From: Thiobacillus sp.
GTDB taxonomy: Bacteria > Pseudomonadota > Gammaproteobacteria > Burkholderiales > Thiobacillaceae
Assembly: GCA_024709425.1 (NCBI GenBank)
Contig: JANJWS010000050.1
Location: 1-33,197 of the forward strand
Reading direction: 5' to 3'
Length of the DNA stretch: 33,197 bases
Shown here one piece after another: positions 1 to 8,732 of the stretch; the first letter of the stretch is position 1; each line of letters starts with the position of its first letter. Under the pieces are notes generated by a model. That model was given only the letters and a program-made list of their open reading frames with translations, did not search any database and was not told the DNA's origin. The translations under genes were made by a program, and so were the position numbers.

Positions 1-2
1 AC

Positions 3-78
3 TGGTGCCGGCGATCGGAATCGAACTGACGACCTTCGCATTACGAATGCGCTGCTCTACCAACTGAGCTACGCCGGC
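3..78 (-). tRNA. tRNA-Thr (anticodon CGU)
   Basis: A complete 76-nt cloverleaf with encoded CCA can be folded on the minus strand. The 7-bp acceptor stem is perfect (GCCGGCG with CGCCGGC). The anticodon loop TTCGTAA gives anticodon CGT, which reads ACG (Thr). The G27/A43 mismatch at the top of the anticodon stem is also found in E. coli tRNA-Thr(CGU). The T-stem has an A52-C62 mismatch where a G-C pair is expected, a small oddity. It lies downstream of gltX on the same strand but has its own promoter-like sequence. Confidence 0.95.
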
Positions 79-92
79 GAAAAACAGCGCGC

Positions 93-121
93 ATTATAGC
101 GGATTCGTCCGCGCGTGTGAC
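93..121 (-). promoter_or_regulatory. Putative sigma-70 promoter of tRNA-Thr
   Basis: On the minus strand a perfect -10 hexamer TATAAT (93-98) lies 14 nt before the tRNA 5' end. With a 17-nt spacer there is a 4/6 match to the -35 box (GTCACA, 116-121). A start near 86 would give a short 5' leader for RNase P. The -10 is strong and the -35 is weak. Confidence 0.55.
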
Positions 122-126
122 CGCCT

Positions 127-216
127 AACGGGCATGGCACATTGCCACGCCTGACGATGAAACCCGCCATGCCCGTTTCCCTCTCCCCATCCCTCGCCCG
201 CAAGCGGGCGAGGGGG
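127..216. repeat. Palindromic intergenic repeat (REP-like)
   Basis: The gltX/tRNA-Thr gap holds two palindromes. A perfect 12-bp inverted repeat (AACGGGCATGGC at 127-138, complement at 166-177) encloses a 27-nt loop. Next to it a near-perfect hairpin (191-201 with 204-214, arms CCCTCGCCCGC and its complement) is preceded by a CCCTCTCCCCAT tract. This second unit resembles the dispersed REP-like elements of many proteobacteria whose translation reads PLAGEGWGEG. No T-run follows either hairpin, so neither is a classical terminator, though they could protect gltX mRNA 3' ends. Dispersal in the genome is inferred. Confidence 0.6.
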
Positions 217-244
217 ACACGGAATCGCTCCGCGATGTTTGACG

Positions 245-1633
245 CTAAAGTGCGCCTTTGAGGCGGGCGACCACCTTGTCCCGGCCGATGAGTTCCAGCG
301 TGGCGTCGATCGCCGGCGTCTGCGGCTCGCCGGTGACGAGCACGCGCACGGGCATCGCCAGTTTGGGCATCTTGAGGCCGTGCGCGGCCAGCGTTTCCTT
401 GAAGGCGGCGCTGATCGCGGCACGCTCCCAGGCGATGGCCTCGAAGCGGGTGGCGAGCTCGGCCAGCGCCGGCAGGATGTCGGGGGTGACGTGCTGCGCC
501 AGCAGTTCGGCCGCGGGGTGCAGGGTGCGGTAGAACAGCGTGGCGGCGTCGGCCAGTTCCTCGATGGTGGCGGCGCGCTCCTTCACCAGCGCGATGACGG
601 CGGTCAATTCGGGCCCGGCGTCGGGATGGGCGCCGTTGCGCACGAGGAAGGGGCGCGCAAGCTCCGCGAGGCGCGTGTCGTCGGCGGCCTTGATGTACTG
701 CTGGTTCAGCCAGCGCAGTTTCTCGGTGTTGAACTGCGCCGCCGAGGGGGTGATGTGGTCGAGGTCGAACCACTGCACGAACTGTTCGCGGCTGAACAAT
801 TCGGCATCGCCGTGCGACCAGCCGAGCCGTGCGAGATAGTTGATCACCGCCTCGGGCAGGTAGCCCTCCTCGAAATACTGCATCACCGACACGGCGCCGT
901 GGCGCTTGGAGAGCTTGGTGCCGTCGTCGCCGAGGATCATCGACAGGTGCGCATACTGCGGCACCGTGGCGCCGAGTGCCTTGAGGATGTTGATCTGGCG
1001 CGGGGTGTTGTTGACGTGGTCGTCGCCGCGGATGACGTGGGTGATCTGCATGTCCCAGTCGTCGACCACCACGCAGAAGTTGTAGGTCGGGGTGCCGTCG
1101 GCGCGTGCGATGATGAGGTCGTCGAGTTCGGCGTTGGCAAACTCGATGGTGCCCTTGACCAGGTCCTTCCACGCCACCGTCCCCGCGGTGGGATTGCGGA
1201 ACCGCACCACCGGCTGCACGCCGGAGGGCGCGACCGGCAGCGGCTTGCCGGGCTCGGGGCGCCAGGTACCGTCGTAGCGGGGTTTCTCGTTGCGCGCGCG
1301 CTGCGCCTCGCGCATGGCGTCGAGTTCCTCGGTGCTGCAATAGCAGTAGTAGGCGTCGCCGCTGGCAAGCATCTGCTCGATCACTTCCTTGTAGCGGTAC
1401 AGGCGTTTGGTCTGGTAGAACGGGCCTTCGTCGTGATTGAGCTCCAGCCAGGCCATGCCGTCGAGGATGGCCTGCACCGCCTCGGGGGTCGAGCGCGCGA
1501 TGTCGGTGTCTTCGATCCTGAGAATGAATTGACCGCCGTGATGCCGCGCGAACGCCCACGAGAACAGGGCGGTGCGCGCGCCGCCGATGTGCAGGTAGCC
1601 GGTGGGGGAGGGGGCGAAGCGGGTGCGGATCAT
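245..1633 (-). CDS. gltX: Glutamate--tRNA ligase
   Basis: Glutamyl-tRNA synthetase (462 aa) charges tRNA-Glu with glutamate in the cytoplasm. The N-terminus [18 protein letters not shown] holds the class I HIGH signature as HIGG, and the KMSKS loop is present as KLSKRHG near residue 240. The Rossmann catalytic part and the helical anticodon-binding C-terminal part are both full length for a bacterial GltX. The ATG at 1631-1633 aligns with the usual family start; no clear Shine-Dalgarno sequence precedes it. The gene stands alone, transcribed toward tRNA-Thr, and is divergent from tRNA-Val. Whether the enzyme is discriminating or also charges tRNA-Gln cannot be told from this window, since no gatCAB is present here. 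Confidence 0.97.
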   Translation of the reverse strand: MIRTRFAPSPTGYLHIGGARTALFSWAFARHHGGQFILRIEDTDIARSTPEAVQAILDGMAWLELNHDEGPFYQTKRLYRYKEVIEQMLASGDAYYCYCSTEELDAMREAQRARNEKPRYDGTWRPEPGKPLPVAPSGVQPVVRFRNPTAGTVAWKDLVKGTIEFANAELDDLIIARADGTPTYNFCVVVDDWDMQITHVIRGDDHVNNTPRQINILKALGATVPQYAHLSMILGDDGTKLSKRHGAVSVMQYFEEGYLPEAVINYLARLGWSHGDAELFSREQFVQWFDLDHITPSAAQFNTEKLRWLNQQYIKAADDTRLAELARPFLVRNGAHPDAGPELTAVIALVKERAATIEELADAATLFYRTLHPAAELLAQHVTPDILPALAELATRFEAIAWERAAISAAFKETLAAHGLKMPKLAMPVRVLVTGEPQTPAIDATLELIGRDKVVARLKGAL

Positions 1634-1688
1634 GGCTCGGGCCGACTGGAAAAAAGCCGCTATTTTACCGGATCGCGGAACGCGAAAA

Positions 1689-1718
1689 TTGACCGCGGCG
1701 GTCAGTATGTGTTTTAAT
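1689..1718 (+). promoter_or_regulatory. Sigma-70 promoter of tRNA-Val
   Basis: TTGACC (1689-1694, 5/6 match to -35) is followed after 17-18 nt by TTTTAA/TTTAAT (1712-1718) as the -10. A GC-rich discriminator (CGGGCCGC) precedes the tRNA, which begins at 1732. GC-rich discriminators are typical of stringently controlled stable-RNA promoters; that control is inferred here. Confidence 0.7.
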
Positions 1719-1731
1719 TCGGGCCGCTTCG

Positions 1732-1806
1732 GGGCAGTTAGCTCAGCGGTAGAGCATCGCCTTCACACGGCGGGGGTCACAAGTTCGAACCTTGTACTGC
1801 CCACCA
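1732..1806 (+). tRNA. tRNA-Val (anticodon CAC)
   Basis: A 75-nt tRNA with encoded CCA. The acceptor stem GGGCAGT/ACTGCCC and the T-stem ACAAG/CTTGT are perfect. The anticodon loop TTCACAC gives anticodon CAC, which reads GTG (Val). The anticodon stem TCGCC/GGCGG includes one wobble pair. The gene is preceded by its own promoter and followed by a perfect hairpin. Confidence 0.96.
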
Positions 1807-1817
1807 CCCGAATTCCC

Positions 1818-1838
1818 ACACCCGGACCCACCGGGTGT
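1818..1838 (+). terminator. Hairpin just after tRNA-Val
   Basis: A perfect 8-bp stem (ACACCCGG/CCGGGTGT) with a 5-nt loop starts 11 nt after the tRNA CCA end. No run of T follows, so it may act in 3' trimming or as a weak, Rho-assisted terminator rather than as an intrinsic terminator. Confidence 0.4.
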
Positions 1839-1944
1839 CCCGTGTCTGCCAATCGACCCGGGTTTTGCAGCGATCATCCCGATCACGTCCGTCTGCCTCG
1901 ATTGGTGTTGCCACATGCGCAACAGGCCGTCGCAGGAACCCTAC

Positions 1945-3396
1945 ATGACTGTTGAAACCACCTTTGCCAGCCTCGCGCTGGCCGAACCCATTCTGCGTGC
2001 CATCGCCGACGCCGGCTACACCACGCCCACCCCGATCCAGGCGCAGGCCATCCCGCAGGTCATCGCGGGCGGCGACCTGCTCGCCGCGGCGCAGACGGGA
2101 ACCGGAAAAACCGCCGGCTTCACCCTGCCGATCCTGCACCATCTTTCGACGCGCGCCGCGCAGGCGCCGAAACCCGGCCGTCCGCGTTGCCTGATCCTGG
2201 TGCCGACGCGCGAGCTCGCCGCGCAGGTCGAGGAATCGGTGAAGACCTACGGTAAGTATCTGCCGCTCACCTCGATGGTGATGTTCGGCGGGGTCAACAT
2301 CAATCCGCAGTTCAAGGCGCTGAAATCGCGCGTCGACATCCTCGTCGCCACGCCGGGGCGGCTGCTCGACCACCTCGGGCAGAAGACCGTCGACCTTTCC
2401 GGCGTCGAGATCCTGGTGCTCGACGAGGCCGATCGCATGCTCGACATGGGCTTCATCCGCGACATCAAGAAGGTGCTCGCGGTGCTGCCGAAACAGCGCC
2501 AGAACCTGCTGTTCTCGGCGACCTTCTCCGACGAGATCCGCGCGCTGGCCAACGGCCTGCTGCACAACCCGAAGAGCGTCGAAGTGGCGCGCCGCAACAC
2601 CACGGTGGAGGTCGTCGAACAGTCGATGCACCGCGTGCCGCAGGCGCACAAGCGCGACCTGCTGGCGCATCTCATCAAGCACAACGACTGGCAGCAGGTG
2701 CTGGTCTTCACCCGCACCAAGCACGGCGCCAACAAGCTTGCGGAGAAACTCATCAAGGACGGCATCACCGCCGCCGCCATCCACGGCAACAAGAGCCAGG
2801 GCGCGCGCACGAAGGCGCTGGCGAGCTTCAAGGACGGCAGCGTGCGCGTGCTGGTGGCAACCGACATCGCCGCGCGCGGCATCGACATCGACCAGCTGCC
2901 GCAGGTGGTGAATTTCGAATTGCCCAACGTGCCGGAAGACTATGTCCACCGCATCGGCCGCACCGGGCGCGCCGGCGCCACCGGCGCGGCCCTGTCCCTG
3001 GTCGACGACGAGGAGATGAGTTACCTGCGCGACATCGAGAAGCTGATCAAGCGCAGTATCGTGCGCGTCGAAATCGAACCGGGGTTTGTCCCGCCCGCAC
3101 GGGCCGATCTCGTGTCGGATGAACGCCCGCCGCGGCCACCGCAGGGACGTGGGCAGCCGCGTGCCGGCCAGGCGGGCGCGCCACGCAAGGGGCAGGCGGG
3201 TTCGCCGCCTGCACAGGGCGGCGCCGCGCGCTCGGGTGAGCCCGCCCGCCCGTCGCAGGCACCGAATCGTCGCGGCGGCAAGCCGGCCGCAGCCCAGCCG
3301 GCACCGCGCGCGGCCGCGCCGCATCCCGCGCAACCGCGTAAACCGCGGCCGCAAGCCGCGTTGTTCTCGGCCAAGCCCGGTACGCGCGGGCACTGA
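1945..3396 (+). CDS. rhlE: DEAD-box ATP-dependent RNA helicase, RhlE type
   Basis: A 483-aa DEAD-box RNA helicase, likely acting in ribosome assembly or RNA turnover. Motif I AQTGTGKT lies at residues 49-56, motif II DEAD at 160-163, motif III SAT at 191-193 and motif [10 protein letters not shown] at 335-342, so both RecA-like domains are intact. The last roughly 100 residues are a basic, Pro/Ala/Gly/Arg-rich tail, usual for RhlE proteins and probably RNA-binding. The start at [10 protein letters not shown] was chosen because the family similarity begins there and a weak AGGA lies about 8 nt upstream; an in-frame ATG at 1915 is an alternative. The gene converges on the next one with only 6 nt between stop codons. 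Confidence 0.93.
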   Translation: MTVETTFASLALAEPILRAIADAGYTTPTPIQAQAIPQVIAGGDLLAAAQTGTGKTAGFTLPILHHLSTRAAQAPKPGRPRCLILVPTRELAAQVEESVKTYGKYLPLTSMVMFGGVNINPQFKALKSRVDILVATPGRLLDHLGQKTVDLSGVEILVLDEADRMLDMGFIRDIKKVLAVLPKQRQNLLFSATFSDEIRALANGLLHNPKSVEVARRNTTVEVVEQSMHRVPQAHKRDLLAHLIKHNDWQQVLVFTRTKHGANKLAEKLIKDGITAAAIHGNKSQGARTKALASFKDGSVRVLVATDIAARGIDIDQLPQVVNFELPNVPEDYVHRIGRTGRAGATGAALSLVDDEEMSYLRDIEKLIKRSIVRVEIEPGFVPPARADLVSDERPPRPPQGRGQPRAGQAGAPRKGQAGSPPAQGGAARSGEPARPSQAPNRRGGKPAAAQPAPRAAAPHPAQPRKPRPQAALFSAKPGTRGH

Positions 3397-3402
3397 TCGG
3401 AT

Positions 3403-4669
3403 TCAGCGGCGCGTGAGTCGCGCCGCGGCCCAGGTCATCCCCACGGCAACCGCAATCATCACCAGCGCCACGCCCAGGTGGTTGAGCGCATTGGGCGCAA
3501 GCACGAGCAGCGCGCCCAATTGCAGCATCATCAGGCCCGAAAGCAGCTTCAACAGCCGCCCTTCGCGTTCGGAAAGCTTGCGCGCGCCGAGGGTGAAGGC
3601 AAACAGTCCCACGATCACCGCGAGCGGGATCACGTAGACCAGGTTGTACAGCCCCAGATAGAGGTAGTGCTCGGCAGGCCCCAGGTCCTGAAGCGTCAGG
3701 AGGCGCGTGTAGACCATGGGGAAGCCGGCGGTGCATAGCAGCTCGTAGAAGTTGACGGCCACTGCGAGCAGCGCCGTGGCGGCCAGCATGGCGGGCACGC
3801 TGCCGGCAGCGAGAATCGCGCGCGCGTTCGTACAGGGCGGGCTTGCGGCTTTCCGGTATCGACAGCGATACGCCGCGCCTGAACCAGAAGAAATCCTTCA
3901 CGTTGACGGCTCCGATGACGAGCGCCAGCAGGCCCGCGGCGAGCGTCACCCACGCCAGGTTGCCGAGCAGCTGGAACAGGTTGAGCCAGGCCGCCATGAA
4001 GGCGAAATACATGATCCCCGACACCAGCACGAAGACGCCGCCGATGGCGAGCATGCGGGCACGATTCTTCTGGTGGACCAGCATCGACAGCAGGAACAGC
4101 AGCACGAAGAACGCGCAGGGATTGAAGGCGTCGAGCCCGGCGATCAGCGCTGTCATCAGCGGCAGCGAATAGCCGTCGAGGGCGATCTCGCCAAGGAGGG
4201 GTACGCTGAACGCGGGCGCCGGCAGGGCGCGGGCTGCGTCGAGCGGACTGCCGGCCCCCGCTTCGGCGCGGCAGGCATCGAGCTCGGCCAGTAGCGCGGC
4301 TCCGCTCGTCGCGTCGCTGCCCCAGCCCGTCTGCATGCGGCCGCAATACAGCAATCCCGGCACGTATTGCGCCACCTGTCCCGCCTGTTCGGCGAGTGCG
4401 ATGTAGTGGCGCGCGTTTTCCGGATGGCGGGTGAGTTCCAGGCTGTGCAGGCGGATCCATGGCCGCTGCGCCGGGATGGCCTCGATGAAGGGCCTTGCTT
4501 CGAGGCAGTGCGGGCAGGCGAGCGACCAGAAGAAATACAGGTGCACGACCGGCTGGCCGTCCGCGCCCGGCTCGATCCAGGGGGTGCCGGCGTGGGCACG
4601 CGGTACGAACAGGGCGCACAGCAGCACCACTATCCACGCAAGGTGCAAGAAACGTTTTCCGGATTTCAT
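3403..4669 (-). pseudogene. Thioredoxin-fold/DsbD-like transmembrane redox protein, frameshifted
   Basis: Two frames together make one protein of about 418 aa. The first (from the ATG at 4669) has a signal peptide, a periplasmic thioredoxin-like domain with active site CPHC (residues 52-55) and hydrophobic segments beginning LDAFNPCAFFVLLFLL, a CcdA/DsbD-like Cys-containing helix. Hydrophobic coding then continues one frame over, from about 3816 to the stop at 3403 (segments such as AVNFYELLCTAGFP, with a second membrane cysteine). The break is at a (CG)5 tract, 3817-3826, near residue 281. Reading skips one base, equal to one inserted base or loss of one CG unit. Both halves look under protein-coding constraint, so the lesion is recent, a sequencing error or phase variation. 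It probably moved electrons across the inner membrane to periplasmic thiols; the substrate is unknown. Confidence 0.8.
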
Positions 4670-4941
4670 CGTTCAACCTAGAAACCGCAGTTGGACGCGC
4701 CCGATGGTGCGTTTGATCGCGTGCCTGCCACGAAGCAACGACGCCGCAGGCCGGGGCCTGCAAGGAGGCGCGACAAAGGTAGGCGCGTGAGCAGGCGTGC
4801 CGGCGGGCGTGTAGCGCTCTCACCCAACAGGTGAAGGCGATCAAAAGCAGAAAAATCAGCGTTCATGCGATGTTCGAAAAGGTATAGAGTGGTCAACTGC
4901 GATTTTTAGGTTGAAGTATCGCCGAGACTAGAATTGTTTGC
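4670..4941. other. Divergent intergenic region
   Basis: About 270 bp between two divergent genes. It has no convincing ORF. A short palindrome (GCAGGCC-GG-GGCCTGC, 4746-4761) and a -10-like TATAGA (4883-4888) on the plus strand are visible, with no good -35 box. The right half is AT-richer, as expected for promoters. Confidence 0.4.
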
Positions 4942-6447
4942 ATGCATACCTTGGCAAGCTACGACGAACTTCCCTACGACAGCCTGCCGCTGCCGGAGAC
5001 CCAGCCCGATGTCATCGCGGCAGTGGCGCACCTGCATGGCTTCGAAGCGCCCGACCCGGCGCGGGCGTGCATCCTCGAACTGGGCTGCGCGCAGGGCGGC
5101 AACCTGATTCCACTGGCCTGGCGCTGGCCCGAATGCGAATGCATCGGCATCGAGCTTTCGCGGGTGCAGGCGCAGGCCGGCGCCGCGTTCGTCGCGCGCC
5201 TGGGCATCGGCAACGTCCGCATTGTGCATGGCGATCTCGCCGCACTGCCGGCCGACCTCGGGCAATTCGACTACATCATCGCCCATGGCGTGTATTCCTG
5301 GGTGCCGCCTGCCGTGCAGGACGCGTTGCTTGACGCCTGCCGGCGCCATCTGTCGCCGCAGGGGCTCGCCTACGTCAGCTTCAACGTCGCCGCCGGCTGG
5401 GCACCGGCGGCCCCGTTGCGCGCTGCGCTGCTCGAACGCACCGACGCCGCGCTGCCCGCTCCGGCGCGCTACCGGCAGGCCCTGCGCGTGCTCGATGAAC
5501 TGGCGGCGGAATGGTCCGATGCGGCGCTGCTAAAGGAGATTGCCTATCTGAAGACCGCGTCGCCCTCGTACCTCTTCCACGAGTATCTCGCCGAGTTCAA
5601 CGAAGCGATCGACTTTGCCGGATTTGCCGTGCGCCTCGACCGCCACGGCCTGCGCTATGTCGGCGAAGTGGGACCGCGGCGGGCGGTGGTCGAACTGGAG
5701 GACGCCTGGGGTCTCGCACCGGAAGGTATGGCGGGACGCTGGCTGGATGCCGAAGCGGCGCTCGACGAGAGCTTGGCGACGCGCTTTCGCCGTGCGCTGA
5801 TCGCGCGCGCCGATGCCGCCTGCGCGCAGCCCCCGCAGGCGGAGCGCCTGGCGTCGCTGGCGTTCTACGCGGACCTGGCGAGCGACGAGGAAATCGATCT
5901 CGACGCGGCGAGCGAACAGGTCTTCGCCAACCCCGCGGGCAACCGTTTTCCGGTTGCCGAGCCGGCGATGAAGGCGGCCGCGATGGCGCTATCGATGGCC
6001 TATCCGCAGGCGCTGACGTATGGCGATTTGCTCGCCGCAGTGCGCGACGTGCTGGCACGTTTCGGGGCATCGGAGGCGCTCGACGCTGCGCGGCTGCGGG
6101 ACGCCTTGTTCCGCATGGTCATGGTGCATGGCGTCATGCCTTCGGTGTGGCAGGGCGAAACCGCGCGCGAACCCGGCGAGCGTCCGGCCGCCCACGCGCT
6201 GGCGCGCCTGCAGGCGACCGCGCCGGGCTGGGTGGTGAGCGGCATGCGCCACGTGGCGATGGGTCTCGATGCGCCGGCGCGCGAACTGCTCGGCCTGCTG
6301 GACGGCGAGCATACCCTGGACGACCTGTCGACGCATATGCAGGCGAGGCTGAAACGAGGCGGGCTGGATTTGCCGTGGGCGCAGATCGATGCGATGACGC
6401 AGCAGCAGGTATGGCGGTTCGCACGCCAGGGCCTGTTGGCCGGCTGA
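4942..6447 (+). CDS. Class I SAM-dependent methyltransferase with methyltransferase regulatory domain
   Basis: A 501-aa protein. The N-terminal Rossmann methyltransferase carries SAM motif I as ELGCAQGG (residues 46-53), an acidic strand end in IGIELS, and a GDL/DYIIAHGVYSWVP segment typical of this group. The central part (about 200-310) resembles the methyltransferase regulatory domain family (MethyTransf_Reg), and the C-terminal third is a helical region like that found after it. The substrate is unknown; the family is annotated only by homology. The gene stands alone, divergent from the broken redox protein and 72 bp before the diguanylate cyclase gene. Domain names are from recall of family features, not a search. 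Confidence 0.85.
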   Translation: MHTLASYDELPYDSLPLPETQPDVIAAVAHLHGFEAPDPARACILELGCAQGGNLIPLAWRWPECECIGIELSRVQAQAGAAFVARLGIGNVRIVHGDLAALPADLGQFDYIIAHGVYSWVPPAVQDALLDACRRHLSPQGLAYVSFNVAAGWAPAAPLRAALLERTDAALPAPARYRQALRVLDELAAEWSDAALLKEIAYLKTASPSYLFHEYLAEFNEAIDFAGFAVRLDRHGLRYVGEVGPRRAVVELEDAWGLAPEGMAGRWLDAEAALDESLATRFRRALIARADAACAQPPQAERLASLAFYADLASDEEIDLDAASEQVFANPAGNRFPVAEPAMKAAAMALSMAYPQALTYGDLLAAVRDVLARFGASEALDAARLRDALFRMVMVHGVMPSVWQGETAREPGERPAAHALARLQATAPGWVVSGMRHVAMGLDAPARELLGLLDGEHTLDDLSTHMQARLKRGGLDLPWAQIDAMTQQQVWRFARQGLLAG

Positions 6448-6519
6448 GGCCATGGGCGAGCACTCACCCGAATGCGGCGTTTACAATGACCGCATCGTTT
6501 CCCTGAGAACGGGGGCTTC

Positions 6520-7404
6520 ATGACGGACTTCACGCCGGAAATCGACCAGTTCGTGGCCGAGCTGGACGCCGCCGTCGAGGCGCACATGGACTGGACACGC
6601 CGCATCCTGCGCTGCGCGGTGCTGCACGCTCCGCCGGGGGATGACGTGATGGCGCCCGAGGCGCACATGCTGTGTCGGTTCGGCAACTGGTTCCGCAGTC
6701 ATCGCGGCCATTTCGAAGCGCTCGATGCCTTGTCGGTGCAGCGCGTCGAGACGGTGCACCAGACCATGCACGACGCAATTCGCGGAATCTGCGGCGACGT
6801 GCTTGCCGCGCGCCCGGGCCACATGGCCGACCTGCAGGCCTTCGAACTGGCGCAGGACGAACTGCTCACATTGCTGGCGCGTTTCAAGACACTGATCCTG
6901 GCCCAGGCGGCGCGCCACGACGTCCTGACCGGATTGCCGCTGCGGCACGGCATCGAGCGTGATTTTGTCCAGATCGCCAAGGACGCGGCGCGTAACGGCT
7001 CGCGGCTGTACGTGGTAATGATCGACATCGACCACTTCAAGCGCGTCAACGATACCTGGGGACACCCGGTGGGGGATACGGTGCTGCGCCATCTGGCCGC
7101 CACCCTGCGGCGCAGCGTGCGCGGAAACGAGCCGCTGTACCGCTTCGGTGGCGAGGAATTCCTGGTGCTGGCGCAGTGCCGGACGGTCAAGGCGGCAGAA
7201 AAAACCGCGCAGCGTATCGTGTCCGCAGTGCGCGGTGCGCCCGCGCCGTTGCCGGATGGCAAACAGCTGCCGCTGACGGTGACCGCGGGACTGGCAGAGG
7301 TGGCGGACGGGGAGACGCTGGCGGCTGCGGTCGAACGTGCAGACGCGGCGCTCTACCAGGGCAAGCAGGCCGGACGTGACCGCTGGGTCATCGCCGCAGG
7401 CTGA
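6520..7404 (+). CDS. dgcZ: Zinc-sensing diguanylate cyclase, DgcZ-like (CZB-GGDEF)
   Basis: A 294-aa cytoplasmic enzyme predicted to make cyclic di-GMP from two GTP. The N-terminal four-helix CZB domain has the zinc-ligand set H22, C52, H80 and H84 in the contexts HMDWTRRIL, CRFGNWF and HQTMH, nearly the same positions as in E. coli DgcZ, where zinc binding inhibits the cyclase. The GGDEF domain follows, with DVLTGLPLRHG, MIDIDHFKRVND and the active site GGEEF (210-214). The product-inhibition I-site, normally RxxD, reads RGNE (201-204). A -10-like TACAAT (6482-6487) lies upstream. The gene ends 3 nt from the stop of the convergent neighbour. Zinc control is inferred from the conserved ligands. 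Confidence 0.92.
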   Translation: MTDFTPEIDQFVAELDAAVEAHMDWTRRILRCAVLHAPPGDDVMAPEAHMLCRFGNWFRSHRGHFEALDALSVQRVETVHQTMHDAIRGICGDVLAARPGHMADLQAFELAQDELLTLLARFKTLILAQAARHDVLTGLPLRHGIERDFVQIAKDAARNGSRLYVVMIDIDHFKRVNDTWGHPVGDTVLRHLAATLRRSVRGNEPLYRFGGEEFLVLAQCRTVKAAEKTAQRIVSAVRGAPAPLPDGKQLPLTVTAGLAEVADGETLAAAVERADAALYQGKQAGRDRWVIAAG

Positions 7405-7407
7405 AAC

Positions 7408-7896
7408 TCAGCGCGGTGCCTGCCAGCAGTTGTTGTTGATCTGCCAGGTCAAGGACAGTTGTTCGCTGCCCGGATAGAGTGCGTACTTGACGCCAAGGTA
7501 GTCAGTGCCCTTGCGCCAGAACATCGCCAGCAGATTCTTCTCGCCATTGGCGATCATGTTGGACTGGGGGATGACCTTGAGCGGGTTGCCATAGAGGTTG
7601 GAATAGTTCGATGCGATGACGATGAAGTGGCGGAAGGCTGGAGTGATCTCCTGGTCGAACGCGACCAGTTTGTCATTGCAGAACGTGAACAGGAAACGGC
7701 GGCCCGCGTTGTTGTTTTCGTCGTAGACGAAAAGCCCATCATTGCCGACCGCCATCGACTTGTCGAAATTCCAGCTCCTGAGCGTTTGCTCGACCTCCGC
7801 ACGGGTCATGCCGTTGCGGAATTCACCGACTTCCCAGCCGTGCGCCGGCAGGGTGAGCAACAGGCCGGCGATGAGCGCGAATGCCGTGCGAGTCAT
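7408..7896 (-). CDS. Exported protein of unknown function
   Basis: A 162-aa protein starting MTRTAFALIAGLLLTLPAHG, a clear Sec signal peptide cleaved near AHG-WE. The mature part is about 140 aa with two Cys residues (FCND and NNCW) that could form a disulfide, and no further membrane segment. I do not recognise the family. The ATG at 7894-7896 was chosen because it places the signal peptide at the N-terminus; an upstream in-frame GTG at 7933-7935 preceded by AAGG would add 13 residues. It follows the DUF4197 gene on the same strand, and the two are probably co-transcribed. Confidence 0.75.
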   Translation of the reverse strand: MTRTAFALIAGLLLTLPAHGWEVGEFRNGMTRAEVEQTLRSWNFDKSMAVGNDGLFVYDENNNAGRRFLFTFCNDKLVAFDQEITPAFRHFIVIASNYSNLYGNPLKVIPQSNMIANGEKNLLAMFWRKGTDYLGVKYALYPGSEQLSLTWQINNNCWQAPR

Positions 7897-7939
7897 GCGC
7901 AGGGCGGCGGTACCAGGTGGAAAAGCATCGCGCACCGCC

Positions 7940-8710
7940 TTATTTACCCATCACGGCGCCGAACACCTTCTTCAGCAGATCGCTGCCCGCCTGCAGCGGA
8001 TTGGCGCGAATGGCCGCCTCCTTTTCGCCGATCACGGTATAGAGGCGATCGAGCGCCTCGCGTGTGACGTACTGGTCGACGCTGGCCTGTTCCTTGTCGA
8101 TGAGATTGAATTGTGCGGCCATGCCGGCGTATTGGTTGTACTGTCGCGCGAGGCCAACCTGGTCGGTGGTGGACTTGACGATGGGGTTGAAGCGTTCGGC
8201 AAGCTTGTCCTCGGTCTTCCTGCGGAAGAAATCCGTCGCGGAAGTCTTGCCGCCGGCGAGGATGCCCTTGGCGTCTTCCAGGGTCATCTCCTGCACGGCA
8301 TCCACCAGCAGGGTCTTCGCCTCCGGGACCGCAGCTTCCGCGGCACGGTTCATCGACAGCACCAGTTCGTCGGCCTGCTTGCCCATCCCCACCATACGCA
8401 TCGCTTTCTCTGCCTTTTGCAGACTCGGTGGCAGTGGGATCTTCAGTGTGGCGTTGCCGAAGAAGCCATCCGGTTGTCCAAGTTGGGCGACGGCTGCCTC
8501 CGCACCACGTGTCAGCGCTTCCTTCAGGCCGGCATTGATGTCGGTGGCCGAGAGTGCCTCGATGCCACTTGCGGCGGCATCTGTCGGCGGCGTGGCAGGC
8601 TTGCCTATTACCCCCTTCAGCATCTCGCTCCAGTCGAATGCATAGGCGGGCGTGGCGAGCGCAAGGCAGGCAGCCAGGATCATCCAGCGCTTCGAAGCGG
8701 GTGGGCGCAT
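7940..8710 (-). CDS. DUF4197 domain-containing exported protein
   Basis: A 256-aa protein with a Sec signal peptide (WMILAACLALATPAYA, then FDWSE). The rest matches the pattern of the DUF4197 family: an Ala-rich helical protein with GLKEALTRGAEAAVAQLGQPDGFF, NATLKIPLPPSLQKAEKAMR and an ending near ANPLQAGSDLLKKVFG. Its function is unknown; it is expected in the periplasm. The start at 8710 has a good GAGGAG sequence upstream and puts the signal peptide at the front; a longer reading from 8776 would overlap phoH. It lies 22 nt after the stop of the PhoH gene, so an operon with phoH and the following exported protein is likely. Confidence 0.87.
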   Translation of the reverse strand: MRPPASKRWMILAACLALATPAYAFDWSEMLKGVIGKPATPPTDAAASGIEALSATDINAGLKEALTRGAEAAVAQLGQPDGFFGNATLKIPLPPSLQKAEKAMRMVGMGKQADELVLSMNRAAEAAVPEAKTLLVDAVQEMTLEDAKGILAGGKTSATDFFRRKTEDKLAERFNPIVKSTTDQVGLARQYNQYAGMAAQFNLIDKEQASVDQYVTREALDRLYTVIGEKEAAIRANPLQAGSDLLKKVFGAVMGK

Positions 8711-8732
8711 GGCGAATCTCCTCGGAATGGGT

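Noticed and set aside
239..1717. Long plus-strand open frame opposite gltX
   Set aside because: It is the antisense shadow of gltX in GC-rich DNA; the translation is low-complexity and gltX is certain.
3047..3402. Continuation of the first redox-protein frame to 3047 as its true C-terminus
   Set aside because: After about 3820 this frame gives Arg/Ala-rich non-membrane sequence and overlaps rhlE, while the neighbouring frame continues the membrane protein.
4678..4896. 72-aa minus-strand open frame before the redox protein gene
   Set aside because: No family features, no ribosome-binding site and a position in a divergent promoter region; treated as non-coding.
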